This document shows, one piece after another, positions 33,293 through 43,098 of a DNA stretch of 64,000 nt (the stretch's first letter is position 1; every line of letters starts with the position of its first letter). This stretch comes from Butyricimonas faecalis (GTDB lineage Bacteria > Bacteroidota > Bacteroidia > Bacteroidales > Marinifilaceae): the NCBI RefSeq assembly GCF_003991565.1, contig NZ_CP032819.1:4278001-4342000 (forward strand). The letters are read 5' to 3'. The notes below the pieces were generated by a model that was given only the letters and a program-made list of their open reading frames with translations, searched no databases and was not told the DNA's origin. A program made the translations under genes and the position numbers.

Positions 33293-35221
33293 CTATATTT
33301 TCAAGATAATTGTTCCGACTTCGTTTGTCTTGAAAAACGGGATCTGATTCTTGAGACAGAACTTTTGCCAGGCTTTTGTGCAAAAACTTGTGTTTGAATT
33401 GTCCATGATGATTTGTCGTGGGTGAAATTCGGGGGAATTGGGCGGGTAAATATTTTCGGTAATGATGACGATGTCTTCGTTCGAAAATGTAGGGTAAGCG
33501 TGGTCCACTATTGATATTGAATATCGAGGAGACGACAGGTGGTTCCGGATAAATTTTATTTGTTGTCCGACAAAAGCCTCGTGGGAGGGTAAAGCTTGTA
33601 GATGATTGGCCGTGATGTAAGTGGACAAACGAGCATCGACATCCGAGGTTTTGAGATAAGTGTAGTAGCCTTTGTAATTCAATAAAATAGTTGAATGCTT
33701 ATAGAGATTGCAAATCACGATTTCCTGATGGTTTTGGATATAATATATGAAACAGCAATGAAAAACGAGCAAGATACTCAGGCTACAACAGATAAATGTA
33801 AGGACGTGACGTTTTCTCGTGATGAAATAAATGATGGCAAGGATGATGAGGAGGTAAAATAGGATGACGTGAGTCGTCGTCGGGTATAAATCCGGTAAAT
33901 TTATCACGACTTTGGAAAATTGTTGCAGACTGAAAATGAACAGGCGTGTAAGACCTATGATAATATAGGATAAGTAAAAACTGATAAATCCTGGCAATGC
34001 GAGTAAGATAATTCCCCCGTATAAAAGAAAAGAAGCTGCAGGCACCGCGATAAGATTTATGAAAATACTGTTCAAACTGATGGTGTGGAAATAGTAAGCC
34101 ATGATGGGGAGTGTCATGACTTGTGCCGAAAAACTGATGCAAAGTAGCGTGTACAAGGGGCGAAGATACTTGTGCATCTTTTTGATTTGCATCAACGGGT
34201 AAATTAGAATGATTCCGGTGTAAGCCGCGTACGACATTTGGAAACTGACCGAATAAAGTAATTCCGGGTTGATGAGAAGTGAAAAAAAAGCAGCGGCGGC
34301 AATGGCATTCAAGGGTATGGTTTCTTGTCTGAATACCTCTCCAATGGTAATAAAACTTAGGATGGTTGCTGCTCTGCAAGCGGAGGGAGAGAGGCCGGTG
34401 ATGCAGACGGTGAACCATATTAGCGGGATCAAAATCAATCGGAACTTTTTACTTTTGAAATGGAATAACCTGAATAGCCCCAAGAAAAAAGCGAAGATCG
34501 CTCCGATATGTAATCCCGATATGGCAAGAATGTGAATCGTTCCCGTGTTCTGGAACAATTCTTTCGTATCGGGAGTGATTTCTTGTCGACACCCTAGGCA
34601 AAGAGCTGCTAATAACTTGTAAGTTGCACTATCCGGAATCACCCGTTGTAGCTTAGTTGCCAGGTTATTCCGAATTGTGTGACACACGGAATAAAGATCT
34701 TGCGAGTGTCCGGTTTTGTGGATTTCGCCTGCCGGAAAACCTTTTGCCTGTATGCCTTGGTGTTGTAAGTAATTGTCGTAATTGAAATCATGACGGTTGT
34801 GTGAGGTTTGTAAAGGGTATAATCTTATCAGACCGGAGAGGGAATCTCCTACCGAGATCTCCGTAGAGTCCGGAATTTTTAGATACGTGCATAAATGGGG
34901 AGAGGAAACAACGATCTTTCCGGGGGAAAGAATTTGCTCGCAACGCCCCGCCAATTGGTACGTTTCTCCTGGAATGATTGCAGGAGTCTTGGTCCCCGAT
35001 AGATATACCCCCGTGAAAAAAAGTCCGGTAAACGAGAGCAGTACAAACGGAAGACCGGAACGTACTTTCCGGATAATGAAAAGCAGGGAGAAAGATGTAA
35101 TAATGACACCGAGGATGGACGCTGAAAGAAAGTTTGATAAATATTGACTGACAGTAATTCCCAAGATCAGCGGGATCGCGAGAAATAAAAAAGGAAATCT
35201 ATGCCAGTAAATGGAATGCAA
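33293..35221 (-). CDS. comEC: ComEC/Rec2-family DNA-uptake channel protein
   Basis: A 642-residue polytopic membrane protein with an N-terminal DUF4131 region (about 25-180) and the Competence domain with its hallmark GTIHILAISGLHIGAIFAF (about 230-250) followed by many helices to about 495. The last 130-150 residues are short and do not show the HxHxDH metallo-beta-lactamase motif present in long ComEC proteins, so this is the nuclease-lacking form common in Bacteroidales. It would transport single-stranded DNA into the cytoplasm. It lies downstream of def in the same direction, with 82 bases between containing an inverted repeat. Confidence 0.85.
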   Translation of the reverse strand: MHSIYWHRFPFLFLAIPLILGITVSQYLSNFLSASILGVIITSFSLLFIIRKVRSGLPFVLLSFTGLFFTGVYLSGTKTPAIIPGETYQLAGRCEQILSPGKIVVSSPHLCTYLKIPDSTEISVGDSLSGLIRLYPLQTSHNRHDFNYDNYLQHQGIQAKGFPAGEIHKTGHSQDLYSVCHTIRNNLATKLQRVIPDSATYKLLAALCLGCRQEITPDTKELFQNTGTIHILAISGLHIGAIFAFFLGLFRLFHFKSKKFRLILIPLIWFTVCITGLSPSACRAATILSFITIGEVFRQETIPLNAIAAAAFFSLLINPELLYSVSFQMSYAAYTGIILIYPLMQIKKMHKYLRPLYTLLCISFSAQVMTLPIMAYYFHTISLNSIFINLIAVPAASFLLYGGIILLALPGFISFYLSYIIIGLTRLFIFSLQQFSKVVINLPDLYPTTTHVILFYLLIILAIIYFITRKRHVLTFICCSLSILLVFHCCFIYYIQNHQEIVICNLYKHSTILLNYKGYYTYLKTSDVDARLSTYITANHLQALPSHEAFVGQQIKFIRNHLSSPRYSISIVDHAYPTFSNEDIVIITENIYPPNSPEFHPRQIIMDNSNTSFCTKAWQKFCLKNQIPFFKTNEVGTIILKI

Positions 35222-35224
35222 ACT

Positions 35225-35296
35225 AGTGTAGAATTTAAAATGTAGAATTTAAAATGTAGGTATAGAATACTATTCTACATGCTACATTTTAAATTA
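35225..35296. repeat. Intergenic AT-rich inverted repeat
   Basis: Two direct copies of TAGAATTTAAAATG are followed by an inverted copy (CTACATTTTAAATT) across the def-comEC gap. The palindrome centre is near AGAATACTATTCT. It resembles other hairpin-forming spacers in this window in base composition and layout. Confidence 0.5.
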
Positions 35297-35303
35297 TTCT
35301 GAT

Positions 35304-35858
35304 TTACTTGGGTAAAACAACCCGGTAATTTTGTTTGAATTTCCCGGCACTGATGTTATTTAGTTTTCCTTTGAGTAAACGTTTTTTCAATGCTGACAGG
35401 TGATCTATGAACACGATTCCGTCCAGATGATCATACTCATGCTGGATAATGCGGGCACGGGGGCCAGAGAATTCTTCCACGTGTTCCACCCAGTTTTCAT
35501 CCCGGTAAGCAATTTTTATCCGGTCTTTTCGCATAACATCTTCGTGGATGCCGGGAATGCTTAAACAGCCTTCATTGAAAGGTACGTCATCTCCCGAGCG
35601 CTCTAAAATATGTGCGTTGATAAAAGCTTTTTTAAAATCCTTGCAGTCCGGATCCAACTCCTCGAACGGGGAACCGTCAACCACGAAAACACGAATGTTT
35701 TTTCCAATCTGCGGGGCTGCCAGGCCGACGCCATCTGATTCGTACATGGTTTGCCACATATCATCGAGTAATTTACTCAACCCCGCGTATTCCGGGGTAA
35801 TATCTTCGGAAACTTTCCGAAGAACCGGATGTCCATAAATGTAAATAGGTAAAAGCAT
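35304..35858 (-). CDS. def: Peptide deformylase
   Basis: Removes the N-formyl group from new proteins; a metalloenzyme. The 184 residues show all three family motifs: GVGLAAPQIG (about 40-49), EGCLSIPG with the metal Cys, and QHEYDHLDG with the two metal His and catalytic Glu. It starts 2 bases after the ruvX stop, in an ftsB-like / ruvX / def / comEC run. Confidence 0.95.
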   Translation of the reverse strand: MLLPIYIYGHPVLRKVSEDITPEYAGLSKLLDDMWQTMYESDGVGLAAPQIGKNIRVFVVDGSPFEELDPDCKDFKKAFINAHILERSGDDVPFNEGCLSIPGIHEDVMRKDRIKIAYRDENWVEHVEEFSGPRARIIQHEYDHLDGIVFIDHLSALKKRLLKGKLNNISAGKFKQNYRVVLPK

Positions 35859-35860
35859 TT

Positions 35861-36286
35861 TTAAATATTCAAATTTCTTTGTGATTCCATATATGACTGT
35901 AATATAATTGTTGCACTAATAGCATCGATTATAGCCTTGTCTTGACGTTGTTTCTTTTTTGCTCCTCCCTCGATCATGGCTTTGTGAGCCAGTACAGAGG
36001 TGAAACGTTCGTCGTACATAACAACTGGAATATCAGGAAGTTTGCGACCGAGTGCGGTAAGGAAAGGTTTGATATAAGTCATGCTTTCCGAATCCATGTT
36101 GTCCATCTGCTTGGGATGTCCCACGACAATCAAATCTACTTTCTCTTTCGAGCAATAGTCCGACAAAAATTGTAAAACCTCGTGCGATCTGACCGTGGTT
36201 AGACTGTTGGCAATAATTTGGCATGGATCGGTAACGGCAATACCCACCCTCTTTTTTCCGTAATCAATAGCAATAATTCTTCCCAA
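35861..36286 (-). CDS. ruvX: YqgF / RuvX-like Holliday junction resolvase or pre-16S rRNA nuclease
   Basis: A 141-residue RNase H-fold protein. Motifs are IAIDYGKKRVGIAVTD (about 4-19, with the first acidic residue), VVGHPKQMDN, and DERFTSVLA near 91. E. coli YqgF processes 16S rRNA ends; its resolvase role is mostly predicted. It starts 4 bases after the FtsB-like gene and ends 2 bases before def. Confidence 0.9.
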   Translation of the reverse strand: MGRIIAIDYGKKRVGIAVTDPCQIIANSLTTVRSHEVLQFLSDYCSKEKVDLIVVGHPKQMDNMDSESMTYIKPFLTALGRKLPDIPVVMYDERFTSVLAHKAMIEGGAKKKQRQDKAIIDAISATIILQSYMESQRNLNI

Positions 36287-36290
36287 TTGA

Positions 36291-36602
36291 TTATTCCTTT
36301 ACAATGATAAAAATATCCTCGTTTTCCTTCTTCATTAAATACTGCTCTCTCGCGAACTTTTCCAAGTTATCCCGGTTCCCCAACAATTCCTCTTTCTTCC
36401 GTTTGTCCTCTTCTATCTTTTCCCGGTAATACTTTTGCTCGTTCTCCAACTGGTTGATCTTTGAACATAACTGTAGCCGGTCGATAAAACTGTATTTATC
36501 GAATAGAGCGATCCAGATAACAAATAGCAACCCCACGAAAGTGTATTTGTTTGCAAATCGCTGGAACAAATTTCTCGATAATGGTTTGTTTTCGTTTTGC
36601 AT
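36291..36602 (-). CDS. FtsB/DivIC-family septum formation initiator
   Basis: A 103-residue bitopic protein. A short cytosolic N-terminus is followed by one membrane helix (about 18-38, YTFVGLLFVIWIALFD) and an extracytoplasmic coiled coil (about 45-80, LQLCSKINQLENEQKYYREKIEEDKRKKEEL). It ends with FAREQYLMKKENEDIFIIVKE, as in FtsB/DivIC proteins that join the division complex. ATG 36602 is chosen; the longer frame from a TTG would overlap a promoter-like box (36607-36614). Confidence 0.85.
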   Translation of the reverse strand: MQNENKPLSRNLFQRFANKYTFVGLLFVIWIALFDKYSFIDRLQLCSKINQLENEQKYYREKIEEDKRKKEELLGNRDNLEKFAREQYLMKKENEDIFIIVKE

Positions 36603-36606
36603 CTCG

Positions 36607-36614
36607 CAAAGGTA
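36607..36614 (-). promoter_or_regulatory. -7 box just upstream of the FtsB-like gene
   Basis: Minus-strand TACCTTTG matches TAnnTTTG but ends only 4 bases before the ATG at 36602. Transcription from it would give an almost leaderless mRNA. The -33 region is weak. Confidence 0.4.
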
Positions 36615-36792
36615 CAAAAAAAGAGATGGTTAAGAGAAATAAATGATAAATTTTTTCCGAACGGGCAAAAGTCTCGTTTTTACGCTGCATATTTATAAAA
36701 ATGGGGAGAATATTTATACAGCTAATTGATTTCCAATATTTTGTCTTTTGATAAAAAAGAATTTTACCTATTTTTTGTATAACTAATTTCGC

Positions 36793-36800
36793 TAGCTTTG
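36793..36800 (+). promoter_or_regulatory. -7 box upstream of arcC
   Basis: TAGCTTTG is an exact TAnnTTTG match 51 bases before the carbamate kinase ATG. A TTTG lies upstream at 36774-36777 with short (15-base) spacing. Confidence 0.5.
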
Positions 36801-36851
36801 TGGACACAGAATTTTTCGAACAGAAAAGAAAATAATAAATAAATACGAGTA

Positions 36852-37820
36852 ATGGAAAAAAAATTAGCAGTTATTGCGTTGGGAGGTAATGCTCTTTTAA
36901 GAGGGAATCAAAAAGGTACTATTGAAGAGCAAAATGCCAATACCATCGACACCTTGGAAAATTTGGTATATTTAATAAAAGAAGGATATAATCTGATCAT
37001 TTCCCACGGGAACGGTCCTCAAGTCGGAAATGTTTTGATGGATAATGCTGCAGGAGTTGAAAAATATGACAATGCGGCGATGCCATTGGATGTTTGTGTG
37101 GCTTTCACGCAAGGGCAAATTGGGTACATGATTGAACGCAATTTGCGTAATATATTGAAAGAACACGGATTGCAACGTAACGTGATCTCCATGGTATCAC
37201 AGGTGATTGTTGACAAGAACGATCCGGCTTTGCAGAATCCGACCAAGCGGGTGGGTAAAATCTACATGAAAGATGAGGCTGACAAGCTGGCCCGGGAAAA
37301 AGGTTGGGTCTTCAAAGAAGAGATCAAGGTGGAAGGCGGCTGGCGTCGAGTGGTTCCTTCTCCAGACCCGAAAGATTTCATGAATGCAGACTTGGTTGAA
37401 CGTTTGGCTCGCGAGGGAAACATCGTGATCACGACCGGAGGTGGCGGAATTCCGGTATATATTGATGAGAAAGGTGATATTCAGCCGATCGAAGGGGTAA
37501 TCGACAAGGATTTGGCTTCTGCCATGGTTGGAACCCGGGTAAAAGCGGATGAATTCTATATTTTGACAGATGTACCTTATATTTATAAGGATTACAAGAA
37601 ACCGACCCAGCAAATATTGGAGTTCTTGGATTATGCCGACACGATGAAATATTTGGAAGATGGTACTTTTGCTGAAGGTAGTATGGCCCCGAAAATCCGG
37701 GCTTGCTTGCGTTTCGTGAAAGCCGGAGGGCAAAAATCCGTTATCACAGAAGCAACCAAATTGGAAGACCGGAGATACGGATCCAAGATTACAATGGAAT
37801 ACGAGGACGACAGAAGATAA
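36852..37820 (+). CDS. arcC: Carbamate kinase
   Basis: Transfers phosphate from carbamoyl phosphate to ADP, producing ATP in arginine/citrulline breakdown. The 322 residues show the amino-acid-kinase start LAVIALGGNALLR, the ISHGNGPQVGNVL loop, VVPSPDPKDF, the TTGGGGIPVY motif, and a C-terminal GSMAPKIRACLRFV segment. The adjacent ornithine carbamoyltransferase points to catabolic use. Codon choice is strongly biased, suggesting high expression. Confidence 0.94.
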   Translation: MEKKLAVIALGGNALLRGNQKGTIEEQNANTIDTLENLVYLIKEGYNLIISHGNGPQVGNVLMDNAAGVEKYDNAAMPLDVCVAFTQGQIGYMIERNLRNILKEHGLQRNVISMVSQVIVDKNDPALQNPTKRVGKIYMKDEADKLAREKGWVFKEEIKVEGGWRRVVPSPDPKDFMNADLVERLAREGNIVITTGGGGIPVYIDEKGDIQPIEGVIDKDLASAMVGTRVKADEFYILTDVPYIYKDYKKPTQQILEFLDYADTMKYLEDGTFAEGSMAPKIRACLRFVKAGGQKSVITEATKLEDRRYGSKITMEYEDDRR

Positions 37821-37955
37821 TTGAGAATTTAAAACGAAGAATTGGTTTTAATTCTCGTTAGGATATATTACTTTTGACCGTTTTTATAAAAGAAAAATGC
37901 TCGTCATTTTTTTCAATTTGAAATTTAAAATCATAAATCTAAAATAAATAAAGTT

Positions 37956-38957
37956 ATGGCTTTTAATTTGAGAAACAGAAACTTTTTGAAGTTATTGGAC
38001 TTCACTCCGAAAGAAATCAAATACATGTTGGACTTGGCTGCTGATTTAAAGAAAGCAAAATATGCCGGAACCGAGCAACCTCGTTTGAAAGGTAAAAATA
38101 TCGCTTTGATATTCGAAAAAACTTCAACCCGTACTCGTTGCGCTTTTGAAGTTGCCGCTTATGATCAAGGTGCACATGTAACTTATCTGGGTCCTTCCGG
38201 ATCTCAAATTGGAGTAAAGGAATCTATGGCTGATACGGCTCGCGTATTGGGACGTATGTTTGACGGTATCGAGTATCGTGGTTTTGCACAGGATATCGTT
38301 GAAGAATTGGCTCGTTACGCTGGGGTTCCGGTATGGAATGGTTTGACCAATGAATTCCACCCGACTCAAATTTTAGCTGACTTCTTGACCATGATGGAGC
38401 ATATCGATAAACCGTTGAACAAAGTAACTTTCGCTTATCTTGGCGATGCACGTTTCAACATGGGTAACTCATTGATGGTAGGTGGAGCTAAAATGGGTAT
38501 GGATGTTCGTATCGTTGCTCCGAAAGAATTGCAACCGAATGCAGAATTAGTTGCGACTTGCAAGGCTATTGCAGAAGAAACCGGTGCTACCGTTACCATC
38601 ACGGATAATGTAGAAGAAGGTGTGAAAGGTTGTGATTTCTTGTATACCGACGTGTGGGTATCCATGGGAGAGCCTGCTGAAGTATGGGCAGAGCGTATCA
38701 AATTATTGACCCCGTACCAAGTTAACGCTAAAGTTATGGAATTGACTGGAAACAAAAAATGCAAATTCATGCACTGCTTGCCGGCATACCACAACTTGGA
38801 AACTCAAGTAGGTCGTGACGTTTACAAACAATTCGGTATGAATGGATTGGAAGTAACCGAGGATGTATTTGAATCAGAAAATTCAATCGTGTTCGATGAG
38901 GCTGAAAACCGTATGCACACGATCAAAGCCGTGATGGTTGCTACGTTAGGTGACTAA
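37956..38957 (+). CDS. argI: Ornithine carbamoyltransferase
   Basis: Interconverts ornithine plus carbamoyl phosphate with citrulline. The 333 residues contain the carbamoyl-phosphate loop STRTR (57-61), FHPTQ (near 139), and the active-site HCLP (near 272). This is the canonical enzyme, not the N-succinyl/acetyl-ornithine variant many Bacteroidales use for arginine synthesis. With arcC next door it probably runs in the catabolic direction, citrulline to ornithine with ATP gain. No arginine deiminase is in the window. A terminator follows at 38978-39000. Confidence 0.93.
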   Translation: MAFNLRNRNFLKLLDFTPKEIKYMLDLAADLKKAKYAGTEQPRLKGKNIALIFEKTSTRTRCAFEVAAYDQGAHVTYLGPSGSQIGVKESMADTARVLGRMFDGIEYRGFAQDIVEELARYAGVPVWNGLTNEFHPTQILADFLTMMEHIDKPLNKVTFAYLGDARFNMGNSLMVGGAKMGMDVRIVAPKELQPNAELVATCKAIAEETGATVTITDNVEEGVKGCDFLYTDVWVSMGEPAEVWAERIKLLTPYQVNAKVMELTGNKKCKFMHCLPAYHNLETQVGRDVYKQFGMNGLEVTEDVFESENSIVFDEAENRMHTIKAVMVATLGD

Positions 38958-38977
38958 TGTTGAGTTACTTTATATAT

Positions 38978-39000
38978 AAGCCGCCCGCAAAAGGCGGCTT
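38978..39000 (+). terminator. Terminator after argI
   Basis: AAGCCGCC (38978-38985) pairs with GGCGGCTT (38993-39000) and is followed by TATTTTTATT. It also lies between the converging argI and STAS genes. Confidence 0.85.
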
Positions 39001-39005
39001 TATTT

Positions 39006-39356
39006 TTATTTCACGTAGTCTGCCATGCAGCTTTCACGCGTTCCCGTGATGTCGAAGATCACTTGCAGGTGTAAGAGCTCGAATATTTTTAATACTTCCG
39101 GTGTAAGGTTACAAAGTTTCAAGTTAGAGCCAACACTTTTCGCTGTTTTGAAAAGTGCAATAATACAGCCGATAGCACTACTATCTACAAATTCAATGTC
39201 ATGAAAGTCGAAAAGCATCCGACAATCTTTATTGTTTAACAAAGGTCTGAGTTCCGTTTTCACTTCGTCTGCCGACGCTAACGTGAAACGAGTCATGTTT
39301 ATGAATTCGACAATGGTGATACCATTTTGTTCAGTTACTTGTAGAATCATGTTCAA
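39006..39356 (-). CDS. STAS-domain protein (anti-sigma factor antagonist-like)
   Basis: A 116-residue single STAS domain. The phosphorylatable serine motif FVDSSAIGCI (Ser59/60) is present, followed by the helix and strand KSVGSNLKLCNLTPEVLKIFELLHL. Stand-alone STAS proteins usually pair with an anti-sigma kinase or sit in a partner-switch. No such gene neighbours it, so its partner is unknown. It stands alone between argI and gcvT. Confidence 0.88.
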   Translation of the reverse strand: MNMILQVTEQNGITIVEFINMTRFTLASADEVKTELRPLLNNKDCRMLFDFHDIEFVDSSAIGCIIALFKTAKSVGSNLKLCNLTPEVLKIFELLHLQVIFDITGTRESCMADYVK

Positions 39357-39528
39357 ATAGTTTCTATGGGTTAATATGTAGTAAATTTACTTGTAGTTGT
39401 TTTGAACAAAAGTAATCATTTTTACCGAGATTGCAAATAAGTTAACGGGTGGTTTGTCCCTAATTTTGAAGATTAGACCAAAATGCTAATATTTTTTCAG
39501 AAAGGGTAGGCAAGAACAATAAAAGTTT

Positions 39529-39536
39529 TAACTTTG
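39529..39536 (+). promoter_or_regulatory. -7 box upstream of gcvT
   Basis: TAACTTTG is an exact TAnnTTTG match 53 bases upstream of the gcvT ATG. No clear TTTG box lies 19-21 bases upstream of it. No glycine riboswitch was recognised in the short leader. Confidence 0.4.
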
Positions 39537-39589
39537 CGGAGTGTTATAGTTATACTTTATAATATAATGAATATTTAAACGATATAAAA

Positions 39590-40687
39590 ATGAAGACGAC
39601 TCCATTTACACATTTCCATGAGGAACTGGGGGCAAGAATGGCTCCTTTTGCCGGCTACAATATGCCGATTGAATACACGGGTATTAAAGACGAACACAAC
39701 ACGGTTCGCGAAAAAGTAGGTGTATTTGATGTTTCTCACATGGGAGAATTTTGGGTAAAAGGCCCGAAAGCTTTCGAATTGGTACAGAAGCTTACTTCTA
39801 ATGATGTGGCTGCCCTTACGGATGGTAAGGTGCAATATAGCTGTTTCCCGAATGAAACAGGTGGTATCGTGGATGACCTTTTGGTATATCGTTTCAGCGC
39901 AGAGAAATATTTGTTGGTTGTAAATGCAGCAAATATCGAAAAAGACTGGGCTTGGTGTACGAAATGGGCGAAAGAATTGGGTATGAACGTGGATACCGAT
40001 TTGGAAAATGCTTCTGATAATATTTGTCAGCTTGCAGTTCAAGGTCCTTTGGCATTGAAGGCTATGCAAAAATTGACCACGGCTAATGTGGTAGATATGG
40101 AATATTATACCTTCAAAGAGATCCCGTTTGCAGGAATCGATAAAGTGATCTTCTCTACAACCGGATATACCGGAGCCGGTGGTTGCGAAATCTATGCATA
40201 CGTGAAAGATGCCGAGAAACTTTGGCATGCCGTGTTTGAAGCCGGGGCTGAATTCGGAATCAAACCTGCCGGGTTGGGGGCTCGTGACACCTTGCGTTTG
40301 GAAGCAGGTTTCTGCTTGTACGGACACGAGATCGATGACGACCACTCTCCGATCGAGGCTGGCTTGGGCTGGATCACGAAATTCGTACCGGGAAATGATT
40401 TTATTAACCGTGCTTACCATGAAAAATTGAAAGCTGACAAGCCGAGCCGTTACATGAAACCGTTCGAACTGCAAGACAGAGGTATTGCTCGTCAGGGATA
40501 CGTGATCGAGGATGCAGAAGGAAATGAGATCGGAGTGGTTTGCTCCGGTACAGTTTCTCCCTGGACTGGGAAGTCTATCGGTACGGGATACGTGAAGAGT
40601 GGTTTCCACAAACTGGATACCGAGATATTCATTCGTGTAAGAAATAAAGCGTTAAAAGCTAAAATTGTCAAGACCCCGTTCTTTTAG
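39590..40687 (+). CDS. gcvT: Aminomethyltransferase (glycine cleavage T protein)
   Basis: Transfers the methylene group from the H-protein-bound intermediate to tetrahydrofolate in glycine cleavage. The 365 residues show the GcvT features: [27 protein letters not shown], a [10 protein letters not shown] region, [21 protein letters not shown], and the C-terminal barrel. The other subunits (gcvP, gcvH) are not in the window. It stands alone with its own terminator and sits just before the serine biosynthesis genes, a sensible setting for one-carbon supply. Confidence 0.95.
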   Translation: MKTTPFTHFHEELGARMAPFAGYNMPIEYTGIKDEHNTVREKVGVFDVSHMGEFWVKGPKAFELVQKLTSNDVAALTDGKVQYSCFPNETGGIVDDLLVYRFSAEKYLLVVNAANIEKDWAWCTKWAKELGMNVDTDLENASDNICQLAVQGPLALKAMQKLTTANVVDMEYYTFKEIPFAGIDKVIFSTTGYTGAGGCEIYAYVKDAEKLWHAVFEAGAEFGIKPAGLGARDTLRLEAGFCLYGHEIDDDHSPIEAGLGWITKFVPGNDFINRAYHEKLKADKPSRYMKPFELQDRGIARQGYVIEDAEGNEIGVVCSGTVSPWTGKSIGTGYVKSGFHKLDTEIFIRVRNKALKAKIVKTPFF

Positions 40688-40711
40688 TCGGGTGCTTTTA
40701 AGCTAGACATA

Positions 40712-40742
40712 AACGAGGCACCCGCTTCTGGGTGCTTCGTTT
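40712..40742 (+). terminator. Terminator after gcvT
   Basis: ACGAGGCACCC pairs with GGGTGCTTCGT (one G-U) around GCTTCT and is followed by TTTTAT. Confidence 0.85.
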
Positions 40743-40912
40743 TTATATAAAAGAAAAAACGTTTTCGAAAATATTTAAAACGTTGATTTTTAGTTACTAA
40801 GAAAAACGAATAAAAATTACGGAAAAAAGTCTTTTATACAGACTTATTTTGCATCTTTGTAACGCGATTGCAAACAAGATTTTAATTAATTATCTACTTA
40901 AATATTTTAGAG

Positions 40913-41986
40913 ATGAGAAAACACATTTTTAATGCCGGACCATGTAAATTGCCGGATTCTACATTGGAAAATGTATCAAAAGCAGTATTAGAGTTCGGTA
41001 ACACGGGACAATCAATCATGGAAGTGTCTCACCGTTCTGCAGATTTTCAAGCTGTTTACGACGAGGCTGTTGCTTTGTTCAAAGAAGTATTGAATATTCC
41101 GGAAGGATACTCTGTTCTTTTCTTGGGTGGTGGTGCTAGTATGCAGTTCTGCATGATCCCTTTCAACTTCTTGAAAACGAAAGCTGCTTATGTAAATACC
41201 GGAACTTGGTCAACTGCAGCTATTAAAGAGGCTAAAATGTGGGGTGAAGTTGAAATCGTTGCTTCTTCTGAGGCTGACGGATTTACTTATTATCCTGAAT
41301 TCACGATTCCTTCAGACGTGGATTACATGCACATCACGTCAAACAACACGATCCGCGGTACGGAAATCTTCTATGATCCGACTTCTCCGGTGCCTTTGAT
41401 TGCAGATATGTCTTCTGACATTTGCAGCCGTCCGGTTGACGTGTCTAAATATGCCATGATCTACGGTGGATGCCAAAAGAACCTCGGACCTGCCGGTGTT
41501 ACTTTCGTGATCATCAAGAATGACTTCTTGAACAACGTGGTAGCTGACAGAATGATCCCGACAATGTTGAGATATAAAACTCACGTGGACAAAGAATCCA
41601 TGTACAACACGCCTCCATGCGTTAACATCTTCGGAGTAAAAGAAACCTTGAAATGGGTAAAAGCTATGGGCGGTGTTAAAGCGATGGAAAAATTAGCGAT
41701 CGAAAGAGCCGATATGCTTTACGCTGAATTGGAAAGAAGCAAAATGTTCCGTCCGGTTGTAAAAGAAGGTTCTCGTTCAAGAATGAACATTCCGTTCTTG
41801 TTAAGAGAAGGATATGAATCATTGGAGAAAGAATTCCTTGATTTCGCTAAATCTAAAAACATCGTGGGAATCAAAGGACACCGTTCAGTAGGTGGATTCC
41901 GTGCTTCTACTTACAACGCTTGTACGATCGAAGACGTGAAAGCTTTGGTTGCTGCAATGCAAGAATTTGAAGCAAAACACATCTAA
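40913..41986 (+). CDS. serC: Phosphoserine aminotransferase
   Basis: Converts phosphohydroxypyruvate plus glutamate to phosphoserine; PLP enzyme. The 357 residues include FNAGPCKLP at the start, the PLP lysine in [11 protein letters not shown], and the substrate-binding [10 protein letters not shown] motif near the C-terminus. Codon use is strongly biased. It is the first of a serC-serA-DUF1015 run; the serC-serA spacer holds an AT-rich inverted repeat. Confidence 0.95.
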   Translation: MRKHIFNAGPCKLPDSTLENVSKAVLEFGNTGQSIMEVSHRSADFQAVYDEAVALFKEVLNIPEGYSVLFLGGGASMQFCMIPFNFLKTKAAYVNTGTWSTAAIKEAKMWGEVEIVASSEADGFTYYPEFTIPSDVDYMHITSNNTIRGTEIFYDPTSPVPLIADMSSDICSRPVDVSKYAMIYGGCQKNLGPAGVTFVIIKNDFLNNVVADRMIPTMLRYKTHVDKESMYNTPPCVNIFGVKETLKWVKAMGGVKAMEKLAIERADMLYAELERSKMFRPVVKEGSRSRMNIPFLLREGYESLEKEFLDFAKSKNIVGIKGHRSVGGFRASTYNACTIEDVKALVAAMQEFEAKHI

Positions 41987-41993
41987 TAATTGA

Positions 41994-42068
41994 CGATTTA
42001 CGATTTCGGACGTATGCTTCTCTTTCATGAAAATGAAAGCAAAGATGTCGGAAATCGTAAATCTTTTT
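41994..42068. repeat. Hairpin-forming spacer between serC and serA
   Basis: GATTTACGATTTC and its inverse GAAATCGTAAATC flank a smaller palindrome (TTTCATGAAAATGAAA). The same GATTTACGAT word recurs at 43021-43083 and 45831-45863. Confidence 0.6.
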
Positions 42069-42089
42069 TCATTTAAAATTGTAATTATC

Positions 42090-43007
42090 ATGACTAAAGT
42101 ATTAATTGCTACAGATAAACCGTTTGCTCCGGTTGCCGTTAACGGAATCAGAGAAATCGTAGAAGCTCAAGGATATGAGTTAGTTTTATTGGAAAAATAT
42201 GCTTCACAAGACGAATTGATCGCTGCTGTTGCCGATGTTGACGCTATGATCATCCGTTCCGACAAAGCTACCAAAGAAGTAATCGAGGCAGCTAAAAAAT
42301 TGAAAGTAATCGTTCGTGCCGGTGCCGGATACGATAACATCGACTTGGCTGCTTGTACCGCTCACAATGTAGTCGCTATGAACACTCCGGGACAAAACTC
42401 AAATGCTGTGGCTGAATTGGCTTTCGGTATGATGGTTTACATGGCTCGTAACTTCTTCAACGGAAAATCAGGTTCTGAGTTGAAAGGCAAGAAAATCGGT
42501 ATCCATGCTTACGGAAACGTGGGACAAAACGTGGGACGTATCGCTCGTGGATTCGGTATGGAAGTTTACGCTTTCGACCCGTTCATGACGGACGAACAAA
42601 TTAAGAATGCTGGTGCAACCCCGGTACATTCTGCAGAAGAAATGTACAAAATGTGTCAGTACGTATCTTTGCACATTCCGGCAACAGAACAAACCAAGAA
42701 ATCAATTAACTATGATTTGTTGAAAAACATGCCGAAGGGCGCTGTTTTGGTAAATACCGCTCGTAAAGAAGTGATCGACGAAGAAGGTTTGGCTAAGTTG
42801 ATGGAAGAAAGAGCTGACTTCCACTATATCACGGATATCGCTCCGGATTGTGATTGTTTCAGCAAATTCGAAGGTCGTTTCTTCGCTACCCCGAAAAAGA
42901 TGGGTGCTCAAACTGAAGAGGCTAACGTTAACGCCGGATTGGCTGCCGCTCACCAGATCGTGAACTTCATCGAGAAAGGTGACGAGAAATTCAGAGTAAA
43001 CAAATAG
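42090..43007 (+). CDS. serA: D-3-phosphoglycerate dehydrogenase, short form
   Basis: Oxidises 3-phosphoglycerate to phosphohydroxypyruvate. The start is set at MTKVLIATDKPF (42090), giving 305 residues; the longer frame starts inside the hairpin spacer. Features are AGAGYDNIDL, the NAD-binding AYGNVGQNVGR loop, and the catalytic Arg in NTARKEVIDEEG. In the place of the usual TPHIGAST the protein reads TPKKMGAQTEEAN, so the catalytic His is a Lys. This short form lacks ACT domains. It lies in serC-serA-DUF1015. Confidence 0.93.
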   Translation: MTKVLIATDKPFAPVAVNGIREIVEAQGYELVLLEKYASQDELIAAVADVDAMIIRSDKATKEVIEAAKKLKVIVRAGAGYDNIDLAACTAHNVVAMNTPGQNSNAVAELAFGMMVYMARNFFNGKSGSELKGKKIGIHAYGNVGQNVGRIARGFGMEVYAFDPFMTDEQIKNAGATPVHSAEEMYKMCQYVSLHIPATEQTKKSINYDLLKNMPKGAVLVNTARKEVIDEEGLAKLMEERADFHYITDIAPDCDCFSKFEGRFFATPKKMGAQTEEANVNAGLAAAHQIVNFIEKGDEKFRVNK

Positions 43008-43020
43008 ACAAGTTATAAAT

Positions 43021-43083
43021 TTTAGATTTACGATTGATGATTTTAGATTGAAATGTATTTAATATCATAAATCGTAAATCACA
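43021..43083. repeat. Hairpin-forming spacer between serA and the DUF1015 gene
   Basis: TTTTAGATTTACGATTGATGATTTTAGATT is mirrored by ATCATAAATCGTAAATCACAAATCTAAAA-type sequence across the spacer. It is AT-rich, with no open frame, and shares words with 41994-42068 and 45831-45863. Confidence 0.55.
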
Positions 43084-43098
43084 AATCTAAAATTATAT

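Noticed and set aside
39575..40609. A 344-codon open frame on the minus strand over gcvT
   Set aside because: It lies wholly antisense to a gene with all GcvT motifs, and its translation (rich in F, S, H, R) matches no family.
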